Position numbers and translations under genes: made by a program
Assembly: GCA_011033025.1 (NCBI GenBank)
Contig: WFMF01000005.1
Coordinates: 1,302,001-1,366,000 of the forward strand
Direction of reading: 5' to 3'
DNA: 64,000 bases
DNA from: Beroe forskalii
Taxonomy: Eukaryota; Ctenophora; Nuda; Beroida; Beroidae
Shown here: positions 37,801 to 48,439 of the stretch, in pieces
Position numbering within the stretch: the first letter of the stretch is position 1
Layout of the letters: each line of letters opens with the position of its first letter
Notes under the pieces: model-generated
The model's database searches: none
What the model saw: only the letters and a program-made list of their open reading frames with translations
Told to the model about the DNA's origin: nothing

Positions 37801-40800
37801 CTGTGGAGGGTCATCCTGTCTAGAAAGTAACGCTTGCCCGAACAATTGTTCGAGCAATAGCTCCTTGAAGCTCCTGTCTAGAACAGGTCTAAGACAAATT
37901 TATTCACGCAATTAGATCACAACAGCCCGCCGCAGGCAAAATTTTTTGCATCTTAATACGAAATCTGCCTTTAAATTCAATTTAGAATCACATCGTATTC
38001 CTTTTGCTCATGAATGAAACAAATTTGTGACACTTGACTTGAAAATATGAACATTTTCCTGATTCCTCTGCCGTCAGAATGTAAAATTAACATTTTCATA
38101 CAAAAAAATCCTCTCAAACCACCAAAAATTTCCTCTCAAAATCAATTTCCTCCGAGTCAGACTCACGGACTCGCGTGTTTCTGGATGTGGGACGCTATAA
38201 CTTAAATACCTTATTGTAGGAAATTAAGCACTCAAAAAATTAAGCCTACATGTCATTAAGCACCATGAAATTAGGCCCTTTTGAGAGGTCTGGTGCTTAA
38301 TTACATGTTGGCGTAATTAAATGTAGGCTTCATTTCATGAAGCTTAATGCAATGTTTTCATAATGTATTCAAATTACACGCAATTTTTTCTACATTTTCT
38401 ATGCGATGAATTACACCTGTAAGTTCTCTGTAGAACAGTTCTGGTCTCCGATCACACATGGAGGGCTGGAAATCAAGAGACAGGTCAAAGCTGAATGGTC
38501 ACTTGTAGAAAAGGCTACGTTTTTGGTGCTCCATGCTTACGTCAATGATAACTACAGCTTCGAAAGATCTGACACGGATGATTCGAAAGCTATACTGGAG
38601 TGGATCATTGATAGCATCAAGGACGGGGAGCAAGATGCAGATGACAATGAATTGGAGGATGCAGAACCAATTCTTTTGGATGCTGTAGATGATGAGATGG
38701 TGGCTGAAGACGAAAATATTTGATTTGTTCCATTATTATTTCGATTCTGTACTTTGATCATTGCTTTACATTATCACTGAAAATGTAGCAAAATATCGAA
38801 CATTTTATGCCATTTTGAATCCCAAAATTAATTGAAAATTGAGGTATTCAAAAATTAAGCCAGCACGTCATTAAGCACCATGAAATTAGGCCCTTTTAGA
38901 AGCATTGGTGCTTAATTTTCTGAGTGCTTAATTTCCTACAATAAGGTAATCTCCAACTACAGCGCTACATATTTTATGTTATTTTACCACTTTCAAAACT
39001 ACTGTTTACAATCAAATTTGCGGACGGTTTCAGATGACAAGTACAACGAATCAACTACTTCCTGCTTTCCTGTTAACATACCAGTTTTCTACTTCATTTA
39101 GAGTATCCACTTTATTGCCACTAGGTGCCGAAGTATCATTTGTTGACTAGTTTTGTCCATCTTCTTTAATAATAATCTATTAATTAGATTTTCATGACGG
39201 GAGCATAAATTCACACTAGTTCTTCTAACTTATTAGGAATAAGCTAATAGACGGAAAAGTATTCATTCCATCAGACAGTAAAATCGTTTATTCACTCATT
39301 TTTCTTGTCCGAACAACCAAAGCTATTCTAATGCGTAAGACTCAGGGTAGTTAATTTCTTTAAATCCAGTACAATCCTCCCGTAACGGGCGTATAAGCGC
39401 ATGTTTACTAGCTGTTGCTTTTTATAATCAGTCATAATTCTTTAGCCTCAAGTTTACTGCATCGACGCAACACTATTTCTCATGGCTCGCTTCGTTTAAA
39501 GTATCTTTTGCTTAAATCATCATCATTTTCTTATGGCAGTTATTATCTTTACCTTAAGAATACTCTTCACGATGGGCACATTGGTGCAGTACTTCTTTTC
39601 GGCAGGCTAATTTTAATTATCTCTTTAACATTCTTCCACTCTAATGATTATGGACGTACGGGTAGATTAGTAGGGAACTGGTAGGGTATTTTACCTCCAA
39701 TAGCTCTGTCATTCATAATACTGCTTATGATGGAGATATATGCAGGTGTAGCCTTTTGCCCGACTAGTTTTGCCAATTTATCTTTATCTTTAACTAGCAT
39801 TGCTTATTAATCTGTACCGATACTCCTCATGATGGGCGCAATGGCGCAGTATTTCATTGATTAACTATATTGGGCATTTAAAGCGTTTTTTTAGCATCTT
39901 CATGATAATGATATGCAGGGGTTGCATTGGCGTGATATTCTAAACATCGGCAAGCTTTACCTTCTTATCTTTTTCAATCGACTAGCTAAGTCAAATTGAG
40001 AAATTCAGAAGTTTATTCGGAAAACACTTAAGAATTATAATAACAACACGACAGAAAACTATACTGGTAGTCTCCCCATGGATGTGCCTGAACATGAATG
40101 ACGAATGGGCACCCATAGTAGCTTGAGAAAATATGCTACAGTCGGTCTTGGAATGAAACAAAAACAACGAAGGACCAGATTGATTCTCTTAGACATCACA
40201 GAAGCATTGACCTCAGTTGACAATTGAAGCTCGAAGAAGAGAAATCGCACTGATTGCTAAGACTACCAGTTTCAACGAGTATACCAAAAAGAAATTAAAG
40301 AAATACAGTGGAAAAAAACAAACACACAAATCAAAAACACAAACACAGCTTTGGTCATCTGCTACTGATTTGAGCTTTTGCATGCCGTTTTTCCTACTTT
40401 ATAAATACGTCAAGTACCTATTTCTTCTAGAATTCTCATAATACCCTAGATTTCTCATAAGTCCACGGCCCATCTTGAAATAGATAGAAGTAGTGGAGGT
40501 TTATTTAGATTATGTCTTGGACTTATGGCTTTTTTTATAATTAGTGCACTGTCGTGAAAAACCTCCTCATTATTAAATGTGGCCGTCCTTACTCTCAGCA
40601 AGATCACCACTATCACTTAATAAATGCCTTTTTATTTTGGTTTTTCTAGTATTGGTATGTTAACAGCTTCCTCTATGACCAGGAACCCTTTCTCTTGTTC
40701 CAGCTTCATCGTAATCAGAGACTGTCTGCCAGCTCTAGGGAGTGTGGCGACTCTTCAGGTAAGTGGTACTCCTTTCCGCATTGGATAACTCTCCTAAAAT

Positions 40801-41584
40801 TCAACACAATGGGCGCAAAGACGCAAGAAAAGGGAAGGGGAAAGGATGCAATTGGTGAAATTTCTGCTGACTGGAGAAATACATTTAGATGTAAAGGGCG
40901 CTAAGACGCTAACTGGATTGTTTTAAAACATACTTATTAACCAGCAAACTCACTTCAATAGATACCTAAGTTATAAAAAAGTTCAATTGAGGAAATAAAG
41001 GGGGAAATAAATTGGGAAACAAAAGGGGGTACATAGATTGTCCGACGTCATCTGACCCCCTCGCGGGGATCAGACAACATCTGGCAATACAAAGGAGAGT
41101 ATTCCATAACTAAGCCCATTGCCAAATTATCCCAATTTAAGAACGGGATTTACTCGGCGAGTCTTGGCTAGCTCAACCAAAAAAAAAAAAAAAAAAAAAA
41201 ATCTCTACTGATAATAGTTCATTCAAGCCACTCAATTCAATAGAATCCATCCAGATTCCCTATTTCGCTTACTCTCAAGCCATCTTTAGATAAGCCCACC
41301 TTTAGGTCCTTGCTGAAGGGATCAGGCAGACTCTTGGTGCTGGGGAAGGCACTGAGGATGATGTTCCTGAGCTGGAGACACCCCGGGGGGATGACGTCAC
41401 AGAAGGGGAAGTGGTAGTCGCACAGGAACTCAGGGAAGTCGTGGAGGAGAACGAGGAGGCACCTCAGAGTTCCCTTGTACAGGGTCTCGTTCTTGATGAT
41501 CAGCTCAGCGTTACGTAGGAAGGGGTAGAGGAACTTGAAGAGGTCAATGAGAAGTTGCTGGTAGAGGGGCCATCCCTGACCTGG
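22612..41584 (-). CDS. CNOT1: CNOT1, C-terminal five exons
   Basis: Scaffold subunit of the CCR4-NOT deadenylase, acting in cytoplasmic mRNA decay; the C-terminal NOT1 superfamily homology domain binds the NOT2/NOT3 module. Exons 41300-41584, 33015-33182, 32641-32824, 32350-32482 and 22612-22834 join with consistent phases to give ~330 residues. Diagnostic runs are [56 protein letters not shown], and [18 protein letters not shown] followed by APEIEKL. The ~2000 residues that should precede them are not in the window: laminin-like exons lie upstream instead. Two introns are 8.1 and 9.5 kb, filled with repeats. Confidence 0.95.
22995..23478 (+). repeat. Left arm of a ~490 bp inverted repeat pair
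   Basis: Closely matches the reverse complement of 31467-31960. Its first ~130 bases are themselves a foldback built of GCGGAATTCC and GGAATTTTACCACGG words. Confidence 0.85.
23479..25089. other. Intronic DNA with two small inverted-repeat elements
   Basis: A GC-rich hairpin at 23616-23702 is bounded by TGTCAGACG and CGTCTGACA, with the word CAAGCTTTCTCT on both sides. A ~226 bp element at 24087-24312 has ends close to GGGGCCTGTATAACA, TA on each side and internal TCGATCGA words. The segment 24700-24920 looks like a diverged relative of the outer part of the 490 bp inverted repeat. No gene seen. Confidence 0.5.
24087..24312. mobile_element. Probable MITE, TA target site
   Basis: The left end GGGGCCTGTATAACA and right end TGTTATACATGCCCC pair with one mismatch, and TA lies on both sides. 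No open frame. Confidence 0.55.
25100..26880 (-). repeat. Satellite array, reverse orientation
   Basis: Same ~320 bp satellite as at 1-2190, about five and a half units on the opposite strand. The first, leftmost units are the most diverged. It meets the forward array head-on at about 26881. Confidence 0.93.
26882..31125 (+). repeat. Satellite array, forward orientation
   Basis: About 13-14 units of mostly ~313 bp. They form a subfamily distinguished from the 1-2190 array by CCATATAAAC for CTATATAAAC, TTTGTACAAG for TTTGCACAAG and CCACTTTGAAAA for CCATTTTGAAAA. The right end is the same CTTTCCA-rich tail seen at 2211. Confidence 0.95.
31150..31445. repeat. Imperfect ~290 bp foldback
   Basis: Left arm words CGCGCTTGCGCGTGCA, TAGGTCCTACAACGTAG and ACCTCTCTATC pair in reverse order with GATAGAGAGGT, CTACGTTGTAGGACTTA and TGCACGCGCAAACGCG. 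The centre holds ACGTACCGTGGTATGTGCC and GACTAGTTAGGACATG, diverged forms of the 32 bp minisatellite unit at 3310-3715. Confidence 0.75.
31467..31960 (-). repeat. Right arm of the ~490 bp inverted repeat pair
   Basis: Reverse complement of 22995-23478. Together the arms enclose ~8 kb, including the two-orientation satellite, inside the last CNOT1 intron. Confidence 0.85.
32019..32254. mobile_element. Probable MITE
   Basis: The ends GGTTGTTAAATACGT and ACGTATTTAACAACC are exact inverted repeats ~236 bp apart. A similar left end (GTTAAATACGTGAAAAA) occurs near 22943. No clear target duplication. Confidence 0.6.
32350..32482 (-). CDS. CNOT1: CNOT1 exon
   Basis: Phase 1 to phase 2. Encodes [20 protein letters not shown] and [18 protein letters not shown]. 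Strongly conserved NOT1 region. Confidence 0.95.
32641..32824 (-). CDS. CNOT1: CNOT1 exon
   Basis: Phase 0 to phase 1. Encodes [20 protein letters not shown] and then [16 protein letters not shown]. Confidence 0.95.
33015..33182 (-). CDS. CNOT1: CNOT1 exon
   Basis: Starts at [13 protein letters not shown] after a TTGTAAAG acceptor and includes [12 protein letters not shown]. The end at 33015 is the only phase 0 donor that fits (GTG|GTGGGA) and is less certain than the start. Confidence 0.85.
33300..35715. repeat. ~465 bp tandem repeat, about five copies
   Basis: The anchor word GTAGGCGCAGCTTGAATTTG recurs at 33878, 34341, 34806 and 35273 (spacing 463-467); a shorter first unit has its anchor at 33531. 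Each unit contains the hairpin ACGTGTAAATATTAGC..AACACGT next to GGGCGTCGAC. No coding capacity. Confidence 0.92.
35716..36299. other. Unassigned AT-rich DNA
   Basis: A short GC-rich hairpin at ~36018-36037 (CCGTCCT..AGGACGG) is the only notable feature. Confidence 0.4.
36300..37945. repeat. ~70-95 bp tandem repeat with conserved GC core
   Basis: About 14 copies of the core CCCGCCGCAGGCGAAAATTTT, or variants, separated by less conserved AT-rich spacers built of phrases such as TTGATCACAACAG and GGTATCAATAATTTG. A transposon splits the last repeat at 37372-37889. Confidence 0.85.
37372..37889. mobile_element. Palindrome-rich DNA transposon inserted at TA
   Basis: The ends GACCCGTTCTAGACAGG and CCTGTCTAGAACAGGTC are inverted. 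The interior repeats GAGCTATTGCTCGAGCAAT palindromes and CCTGTCTAGAA words several times, so the element could fold extensively. It carries no open frame. The surrounding 80 bp repeat serves as an empty site and supports a TA duplication. Confidence 0.75.
38209..38946. mobile_element. Inverted-repeat transposon, 738 bp, TA target site
   Basis: The ends CCTTATTGTAGGAAATTAAG and the reverse complement near 38946 extend ~38 bp with one or two mismatches, with TA on both sides. Just inside both ends is a second repeat in direct orientation (CATTAAGCACCATGAAATTA). It contains one small open frame. Confidence 0.75.
38406..38723 (+). CDS. Small acidic open frame inside the transposon
   Basis: 105 codons from ATG. 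It starts with an aromatic and basic segment ([16 protein letters not shown]), then a helix-like WIIDSIKDG, and ends in a strongly acidic tail rich in D/E. I do not recognise it; it could be a shortened transposase end or an element-specific protein. No catalytic motif can be seen. Confidence 0.4.
   Translation: MNYTCKFSVEQFWSPITHGGLEIKRQVKAEWSLVEKATFLVLHAYVNDNYSFERSDTDDSKAILEWIIDSIKDGEQDADDNELEDAEPILLDAVDDEMVAEDENI
38949..41299. other. CNOT1 intron, no gene recognised
   Basis: AT-rich. Diverged words ATGGGCGCAATGGCGCAGTA recur near 39565, 39835 and, more weakly, 40810. A 22 bp A tract lies at ~41181. A hairpin TGACCCCCTCGCGGGGATCA is at ~41056. Confidence 0.45.
41300..41584 (-). CDS. CNOT1: CNOT1 exon, first one present
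   Basis: 95 codons, phase 0 at both ends. Encodes [56 protein letters not shown] and [10 protein letters not shown]. All strongly match NOT1. Confidence 0.96.
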
Positions 41585-42244
41585 CTGTGCCTGAGAGGGA
41601 GGGTATTACAACAGGAATTAGATGTAAAATACAAACAGTGAATTACTCCCCAAGGTCAATTGCAGTACAGAGCACTGAGCAGTTCGATGCTTTCAAGGCA
41701 TGCAACAAATTGCTCAAAGCAGGTAATCCTCGACTTAGAAAACTGTCTCTCATTGAAGTCACAATATGACGCCTGCTATAATACCTTGTTCTCTGTAGTT
41801 AGCAGTTTGTTGAGGAAGTGTCTTTGGGAAATGAGTAAATTTATTTTGCCGAAAGATGGAAAATAATTCCTGGATCCAAAAGCAAGTAGCAGCTGCTAAG
41901 GCATACCGGAATAAACCCCATTGGAATGACAAGCCTCTTCTTGTCTTCATACTATGAAAGGTGACTTAAGTATGATGGATTCAAACTTGGTGTTACAGCA
42001 AGGTACATGTAGTACGATGAGTGAAGTTTGGTTCAGAAAGGTACCTATTGGTCGATGAAGTAAAATGATGGTTCACAAAATACCTATAGTGGGGTGGGTT
42101 AAAGTGGTGGTTTGGAAACGCACCTATAGTGAGACTGAGATGAATATCATTCACAAAATTAACGAACGTGTCATCTGAACATTGGAAGATAAATCGAACC
42201 GAGGTCGTCCTCCTGTTCAAGGTAATTCAAGTAATGCAAGACCG
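41585..42244. other. Region upstream of first CNOT1 exon
   Basis: The previous CNOT1 exon should lie here or further right, but none of its conserved sequence is visible. Confidence 0.45.
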
Positions 42245-42850
42245 TCCGTTTTTATTTGTCAAAAACAGATAATTGTGACCTTATGCATGGGGCTAAAAGG
42301 GGTCTTTCCTCCATAACTCCAAAACGAAAGGGGTACGACTTTAAAACCATGCTTCAACCTCATAATGTGCTCATTCTGCATACCCTAGTGCACTTGTTAT
42401 GTTCTCTACGACCTTCAGTTTTCATTTAATAAAAAGGCCATTTTTGGTCATACGCATAGGGCTAAAAAGGGGTTTTTCGTCCATAACTCGAAAACGAAAG
42501 GGGGTAAGACTTTAAAACCATGCTCTACCCCCCATAATGTGCTCATTCTGCATACCCTAGTGAACTTGTTCAGTTCTCTACGACCTTCAGTTTTCATTTA
42601 ATAAAAAGGGGCATTTTTGGTCATATGCGTAGGGCTAAAAAGGGGTTTTTCGTCCATAACTCGAAAACGAAAGGGGGTACGACTCTAAAACCATGCTCTA
42701 CCCCCCATAATGTGCTCATTCTGCGTAGCCTAGTGTATTCGTTGAGTTCTCTACGACCTTCAGTTTTCATTTAATAAAAAGGGACATTTTTGGTCATACG
42801 TGTAGGGCTAAAAGGGGTTTTTCGTCCATAAAACTTTAAAACTATGCTCT
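42245..42850. repeat. ~172 bp tandem repeat, 3.5 copies
   Basis: The anchor CCATAACTC recurs at 42311, 42481 and 42654, and a shortened form at 42826. Units share GGGGTTTTTCGTCCATAACT and CTCTACGACCTTCAGTTTTC. No coding capacity. Confidence 0.9.
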
Positions 42851-43204
42851 GGTGAATCTATGACCCATAAGCGACCGAAAAACGTTCTCAGACCTACTAT
42901 ACTATTTACTTCACACTAGGTTACAGTTCGGGGCACATACGTCCCTTACTAAAAGAACACCACACAAACTGATATTAGTAAGGCCCCACGGTAATAAAAT
43001 GAATTGACATTACCTGAGATAGTATATTAGTAAATATGAAATAAAATTCACAATCTCCCCTCTTTTATGTATGAAATAAAATATGTGGCAATAGAACCCT
43101 TAATAAAAACTAACAAATATAAAAGGTTGGCTACAATCTATGTCAAATAGTAAGACCACCAAGTATATAATGACAGACTTCGACAGTTATATTTAAAAAT
43201 ATGG
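42851..43204. other. Nothing recognised
   Basis: AT-rich spacer without supported features. Confidence 0.35.
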
Positions 43205-43405
43205 CTAATGCTCAATCCACTTTTTCTGGTTGGCACTATTGAGGAATCTGTAAGCTACTACAGCCTCTGGCAAAACAATTTTGTGCTTTTCCAAATCTGC
43301 AAACATCTTCTCAAACTCAGCCATATAGCTCTGAAGATTCATTTTTTCAGGTCCAATGTACTTTTCAAATGTACAGTAAACCCTGTAGCAAGTTTGGGTT
43401 TCCAA
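43205..43405 (-). pseudogene. Retrotransposon gag fragment
   Basis: The 66 codons contain MNLQSYMAEFEKMFADLEKH and LPEAVVAYRFLNSAN. This matches the gag-like motif of LTR retrotransposons, a helix ending in Met-x-LP-x-x-V-x-A-x-x-LL followed by an asparagine-alanine turn. No protease, integrase or reverse transcriptase sequence, and no LTR, was seen nearby. Confidence 0.6.
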
Positions 43406-45189
43406 AAACCCCTCCTAGAAAAATCCTAGGCGGAGCTAGACCGAAAACCCCACCTAAGATTTTCTACAAAAATTAGAGCATCAATATGAAGTGTAAAATT
43501 CAGGATTAGACACTTGAATTTCACATTTACAAGACTTTAATGGACTAAAAGAATAACGCCGTTAATAACAGTTAAAGTATTGTTGATTTTCAAACCCGTA
43601 GAGGGCTTCGAATGTGTGCATTATTCAACTCCTTCTCTGAATTTGATATTGTAACCCACCCTGTTATTCCCTGTTATAGGCATTAAAATTTGTTTCTTAA
43701 TGCTTTCTATATAAGGAAGAAGAGTTTTTCACTAGAAGAGGAAAATTTAGTGTGTATCAACGTGTTTTTCGCAACAATTACCAAATAATATTTTCCTTTG
43801 TTGCTACGTAAAAGCAAAGAATTGCCCAAAAACTCCTTAGAAGCTATAAAAAAAAACAAGAATTGCGCCTGCCGGCACATTTCTTGTGCCCGTTGTTCCC
43901 GTATGCAGGCGCTTAATTTCCTGTTCCCTGGGCTGGTGATGAGTTGATGATAAACCACTATCATCAAGTGTCATATCGCAATACCAAAGTACCAACATCA
44001 TTCAATCAATTTTCTAATTTTCTAATTATTTCATTATTTCATTCATAAGTAAAGACTAAAACAATAATTGCGCTTGTTTTCTTTAACATCGGTGAGCGCT
44101 TAAATTTCATGAAACAATAAAGTTCATACGTGATCACAAATTGCATGTGCGTTTTATGGCGCGCGCAACACCTGCCATGTTCTGTTTACGCGCAACACCT
44201 GCCATGTTCTGTTTGCGCGTGTACCTTTTCATTCTTGGTTGTTTCCTTTTGAGTTTTGTGCGACATCTCGTGATCACATCAAGCGTTGCTCAATGCGCAT
44301 TATCAAGCGTTTCCATTGATGACAATAAATCAATAATTATATCATACGAAATTGCATTATTTTCTGTCCTTGCAAGTTTCTGCAGTTTGAGTTTATGTTG
44401 CTCAGCTATCACAGTTAGAGCTCACTTTAAGTTTAAAATAGAAAATTGATCGAGGATTTCTCATGGTGACTATTGGTATTCAACCAAATGCACTGCACTT
44501 CCTGGGCGTCAAAATTTGTGATTTTAAGATCAACTGTGCCAACAGGAAGATAAAGAGAAGGATTACTAGCCAAGATAGAGAATTCAGATATCGTAAATTC
44601 ATCAGGTTCCGGGACAAATTTTCATCTCTTACTTTCCTCAGCAAAATTGCTAAGATCAATCATCATTGATCGAACTCAAATTGCTCATTGTAAATTGTCT
44701 CCTGCTTAAAGAAAAATCTTAATTTGATTGAAACCTAATCAAAATTTGATGGGGATTTCCAAGAAAATCGATAGACATGTAACCTCTTGTCATTGACAAG
44801 TTTGATGAAATTGAAGAATGACGAAGTTTTTGAAAAATAATCAATTTCCAAGTTTCAACATTAGGATGGACAGAGCATTAAACCGGAATACCTGTAAGCT
44901 AGCGGCTGCAGTGCACACGGAACAGTATGCCACTACACCAAGCTATATTGGCGCGAGTGATATTATAAAGGAGCAGTTGAATGAATGAAAATTGAGCATA
45001 CGTACATACACACATACCAAATTTGGTCGCGCGCAGCACACCACCTATTTCAGATTTAACAGTACGCATAAAGGTAGTATACACACAACTCCCACAAAAC
45101 ACAATCTCTGCTAACCTTTTCTCAATGCCTTTTTGTAAAACAAAAACGCGATTGGAAACAGGAAAAAATTGCCTTCCATGGGATTACAC
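43406..45189. other. Intergenic or intronic DNA
   Basis: Contains a short tandem copy of CGCAACACCTGCCATGTTCT at ~44165 and ~44192. A 102-codon frame at 44141-44449 is uncharacterised and hydrophobic. The next laminin exon expected on the - strand was not found here. Confidence 0.4.
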
Positions 45190-47714
45190 GCCCCCCCCGC
45201 ACTGCCCCGTGGTTTTGTCACATACCTGCACTGCCCCGTGGTTTTGTCACATACCTGCACTGCCCCGTGGTTTTGTCACATACCTGCACTGCCCCGTGGT
45301 TTTGTCGCATACTTGCACTGCCCCGTGGTTTTGTCACATACCTGCACTGCCCCGTGGTTTTGTCACATACCTGCACTGCCCCGTGGTTTTGTCACATACC
45401 TGCACTGCCCCGTGGTTTTGTCACATACCCGCACTGCCCCGTGGTTTTGTCACATACCTGCACTGCCCCGTGGTTTTGTCACATACCTGCACTGCCCCGT
45501 GGTTTTGTCACATACCTGCACTGCCCCGTGGTTTTGTCGCATACCTGCACTGCCCCGTGGTTTTGTCACATACTTGCACTGCCCCGTGGTTTTGTCACAT
45601 ACCTGCACTGCCCCGTGGTTTTGTCACATACCTGCACTGCCCCGTGGTTTTGTCACATACCTGCACTGCCCCGTGGTTTTGTCACATACCTGCACTGCCC
45701 CGTGGTTTTGGCACATACCTGCACTGCCCCGTGGTTTTGTCACATACCTGCACTGCCCCGTGGTTTTGTCACATACCTGTCACATACCTGCACTGCCCCG
45801 TGGTTTTGTCACATACCTGCACTGCCCCGTGGTTTTGTCACATACCTGCACTGCCCCGTGGTTTTGTCACATACCTGCACTGCCCCGTGGTTTTGTCACA
45901 TACCTGCACTGCCCGTGGTTTTGTCACATACCTGCACTGCCCCGTGGTTTTGTCACATACCTGCACTGCCCCGTGGTTTTGTCACATACCTGCACTGCCC
46001 CGTGGTTTTGTCACATATCTGCACTGCCCCGTGGTTTTGTCGCATACCTGCACTGCCCCGTGGTTTTGTCACATACCTGCACTGCCCCGTGGTTTTGTCA
46101 CATACCTGCACTGCCCCGTGGTTTTGTCACATACCTGCACTGCCCCGTGGTTTTGTCACATACCTGCACTGCCCCGTGGTTTTGTCACATACCTGCACTG
46201 CCCGTGGTTTTGTCACATACCTGCACTGCCCCGTGGTTTTGTCACATACCTGCACTGCCCCGTGGTTTTGTCACATACCTGCACTGCCCCGTGGTTTTGT
46301 CACATACCTGCACTGCCCCGTGGTTTTGTCACATACCTGCACTGCCCCGTGGTTTTGTCACATACCTGCACTGCCCCGTGGTTTTGTCACATACCTGCAC
46401 TGCCCCGTGGTTTTGTCACATACCTGCACTGACCTGTGGTTTTGTCGCATACCTGCACTGACCTGTGGTTTTGTCGCATACCTGCACTGACCTGTGGTTT
46501 TGTCGCATACCTGCACTGCCCGTGGTTTTGTCACATACCTGCACTGCCCCGTGGTTTTGTCACATACCTGCACTGCCCCGTGGTTTTGTCACATACCTGC
46601 ACTGCCCCGTGGTTTTGTCACATACCTGCACTGCCCCGTGGTTTTGTCACATACCTGCACTGCCCCGTGGTTTTGTCACATACCTGCACTGCCCCGTGGT
46701 TTTGTCACATACCTGCACTGCCCCGCTGTTTTGTCGCATACCTGCACTGCCCCGTGGTTTTGTCACATACCTGCACTGCCCCGTGGTTTTGTCACATACC
46801 TGCACTGCCCCATGGTTTTGTCACATACCTGCACTGCCCCGTGGTTTTGTCACATACCTGCACTGCCCCGTGGTTTTGTCACATACCTGCACTGCCCCGT
46901 GGTTTTGTCACATACCTGCACTGCCCCGTGGTTTTGTCACATACCCGCACTGCCCCGTGGTTTTGTCGCATACCTGCACTGCCCCGTGGTTTTGTCACAT
47001 ACCTGCACTGCCCCGTGGTTTTGTCACATACCTGCACTGCCCCGTGGTTTTGTCACATACCTGCACTGCCCCGTGGTTTTGTCACATACCTGTCACATAC
47101 CTGCACTGCCCCGTGGTTTTTGTCACATACCTGCACTGCCCCGTGGTTTTGTCACATACCTGCACTGACCCGTGGTTTTGTCACATACCTGCACTGCCCC
47201 GTGGTTTTGTCACATACCTGCACTAACCGTGGTTTTGTCACATACCTGCACTGCCCCGTGGTTTTGTCACATACCTGCACTGCCCCGTGGTTTTGTCACA
47301 AACTTGCACTAACCGTGGTTTTGTCACATACCTGCACTGCCCCGTGGTTTTGTCACATACCTGCACTGCCCCGTGGTTTTGTCACAAACTTGCACTAACC
47401 GTGGTTTTGTCACATACCTGCACTGCCCCGTGGTCTTGTCACATACCTGCACTGCCCCGTGGTTTTGTCACATACCTGCACTGCCCCGTGGTTTTGTCAC
47501 ATACCTGCACTGCCCCGTGGTTTTGTCACATACCTGCACTGCCCCGTGGTTTTGTCACATACCTGTCACATACCTGCACTGCCCCGTGGTTTTGTCGCAA
47601 TCTGCACTGCCCCGTGGTTTTGTCACATACCTGCACTGCCGCGTGGTTTTGTCACATACCTGCACTGCCCCGTGGTTTTGTCACATACCTGCACTGCCCC
47701 GTGGTTTTGTCGCA
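45190..47714 (-). repeat. 29 bp minisatellite copying a laminin EGF exon donor, ~87 copies
   Basis: On the - strand each unit reads TGTGACAAAACCACGGGGCA then GTGCAG|GTA, the last 26 bases of the exon ending at 47689 plus the start of its GT donor. Copies are highly uniform. On the + strand the array is open in all frames for up to 469 codons, but this is an artefact. On the sense strand a TGA recurs every three units (87 bp). Confidence 0.95.
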
Positions 47715-48439
47715 GGAGATAGCAGTTGATCCCTGCAAGTCACACTCGCACGGAATGTCGCATGAGAAGGCTGTGTCATCGTCTCCATAGTAACCAGGGA
47801 CACACTCGTCACAGTCACGGCCCCTGCACATGAAACACGATCTAGATTTCTAGGCAAAAGCTCAAGGTAAGAGTTATAGGTAAAGCTCTAGGTAAGAGTT
47901 CTAGCTAGAAGCTCGAGTTGGAAGTTCTATGCAGGCGGCTGAGGAGAGAGTTTAGAGTTCTATTTCGATATAATAATGATGTACATTTGGATCAATTGAA
48001 GACATACCCGAAGCTTCCCACACACTGGCACTGCCCGGTGACCGTGTCACAGGAGTCACTGTAGGACTTGTCCTGGTCACAGGAACACTCTGAAAAGGGA
48101 TTTACCAGGGTAGCCTTTTCAATCACGATAACCAATCATAATAGTCAAATATTGTTTTTATCGGATCAATTTTTCACTGGATTGAAGTATTTCAGGATAA
48201 TTTAGATAACTGAACAGCTTCCAATCAGGAACAATTGTACAACCTACAATTTAGATGGTTGATAAATGGTTCGCATGCCACATGATGAAATACAAATTTA
48301 CCTGTACAGTTAGGGTAACCATGGTAACCGATGTTACACTCGTTACACGCACGTGCAGTGTAGCCCTCCCTGCACTGACACTGTCCCGTTACAATGTCGC
48401 AGGATTCGGAAAAGGACCCGCTCTCAGAACACCCACACT
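47689..48439 (-). CDS. Laminin EGF-like exons
   Basis: 48302-48439 encodes ECGCSESGSFSESCDIVTGQ and CNECNIGYHGYPNC. 48008-48089 encodes SYSDSCDTVTGQCQC. 47689-47823 encodes GRDCDECVPGYYGDDD and then CDLQGSTAISCDKTTGQC. Phases 1, 2 and 2 connect. The CDxVTGQC spacing is the laminin EGF signature. Confidence 0.92.

Noticed and set aside
41181..41202. Long A tract as a retroposon tail
   Set aside because: No LINE or SINE body or target duplication could be seen next to it.
44141..44449. 102-codon hydrophobic frame
   Set aside because: Contains a short tandem duplication and no recognisable domain; may be chance.
45023..47790. Open frames of up to 469 codons on the + strand rich in HTCTAPWFC
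   Set aside because: They are translations of the antisense strand of the 29 bp laminin-derived array, open in all three frames because the unit lacks stops.
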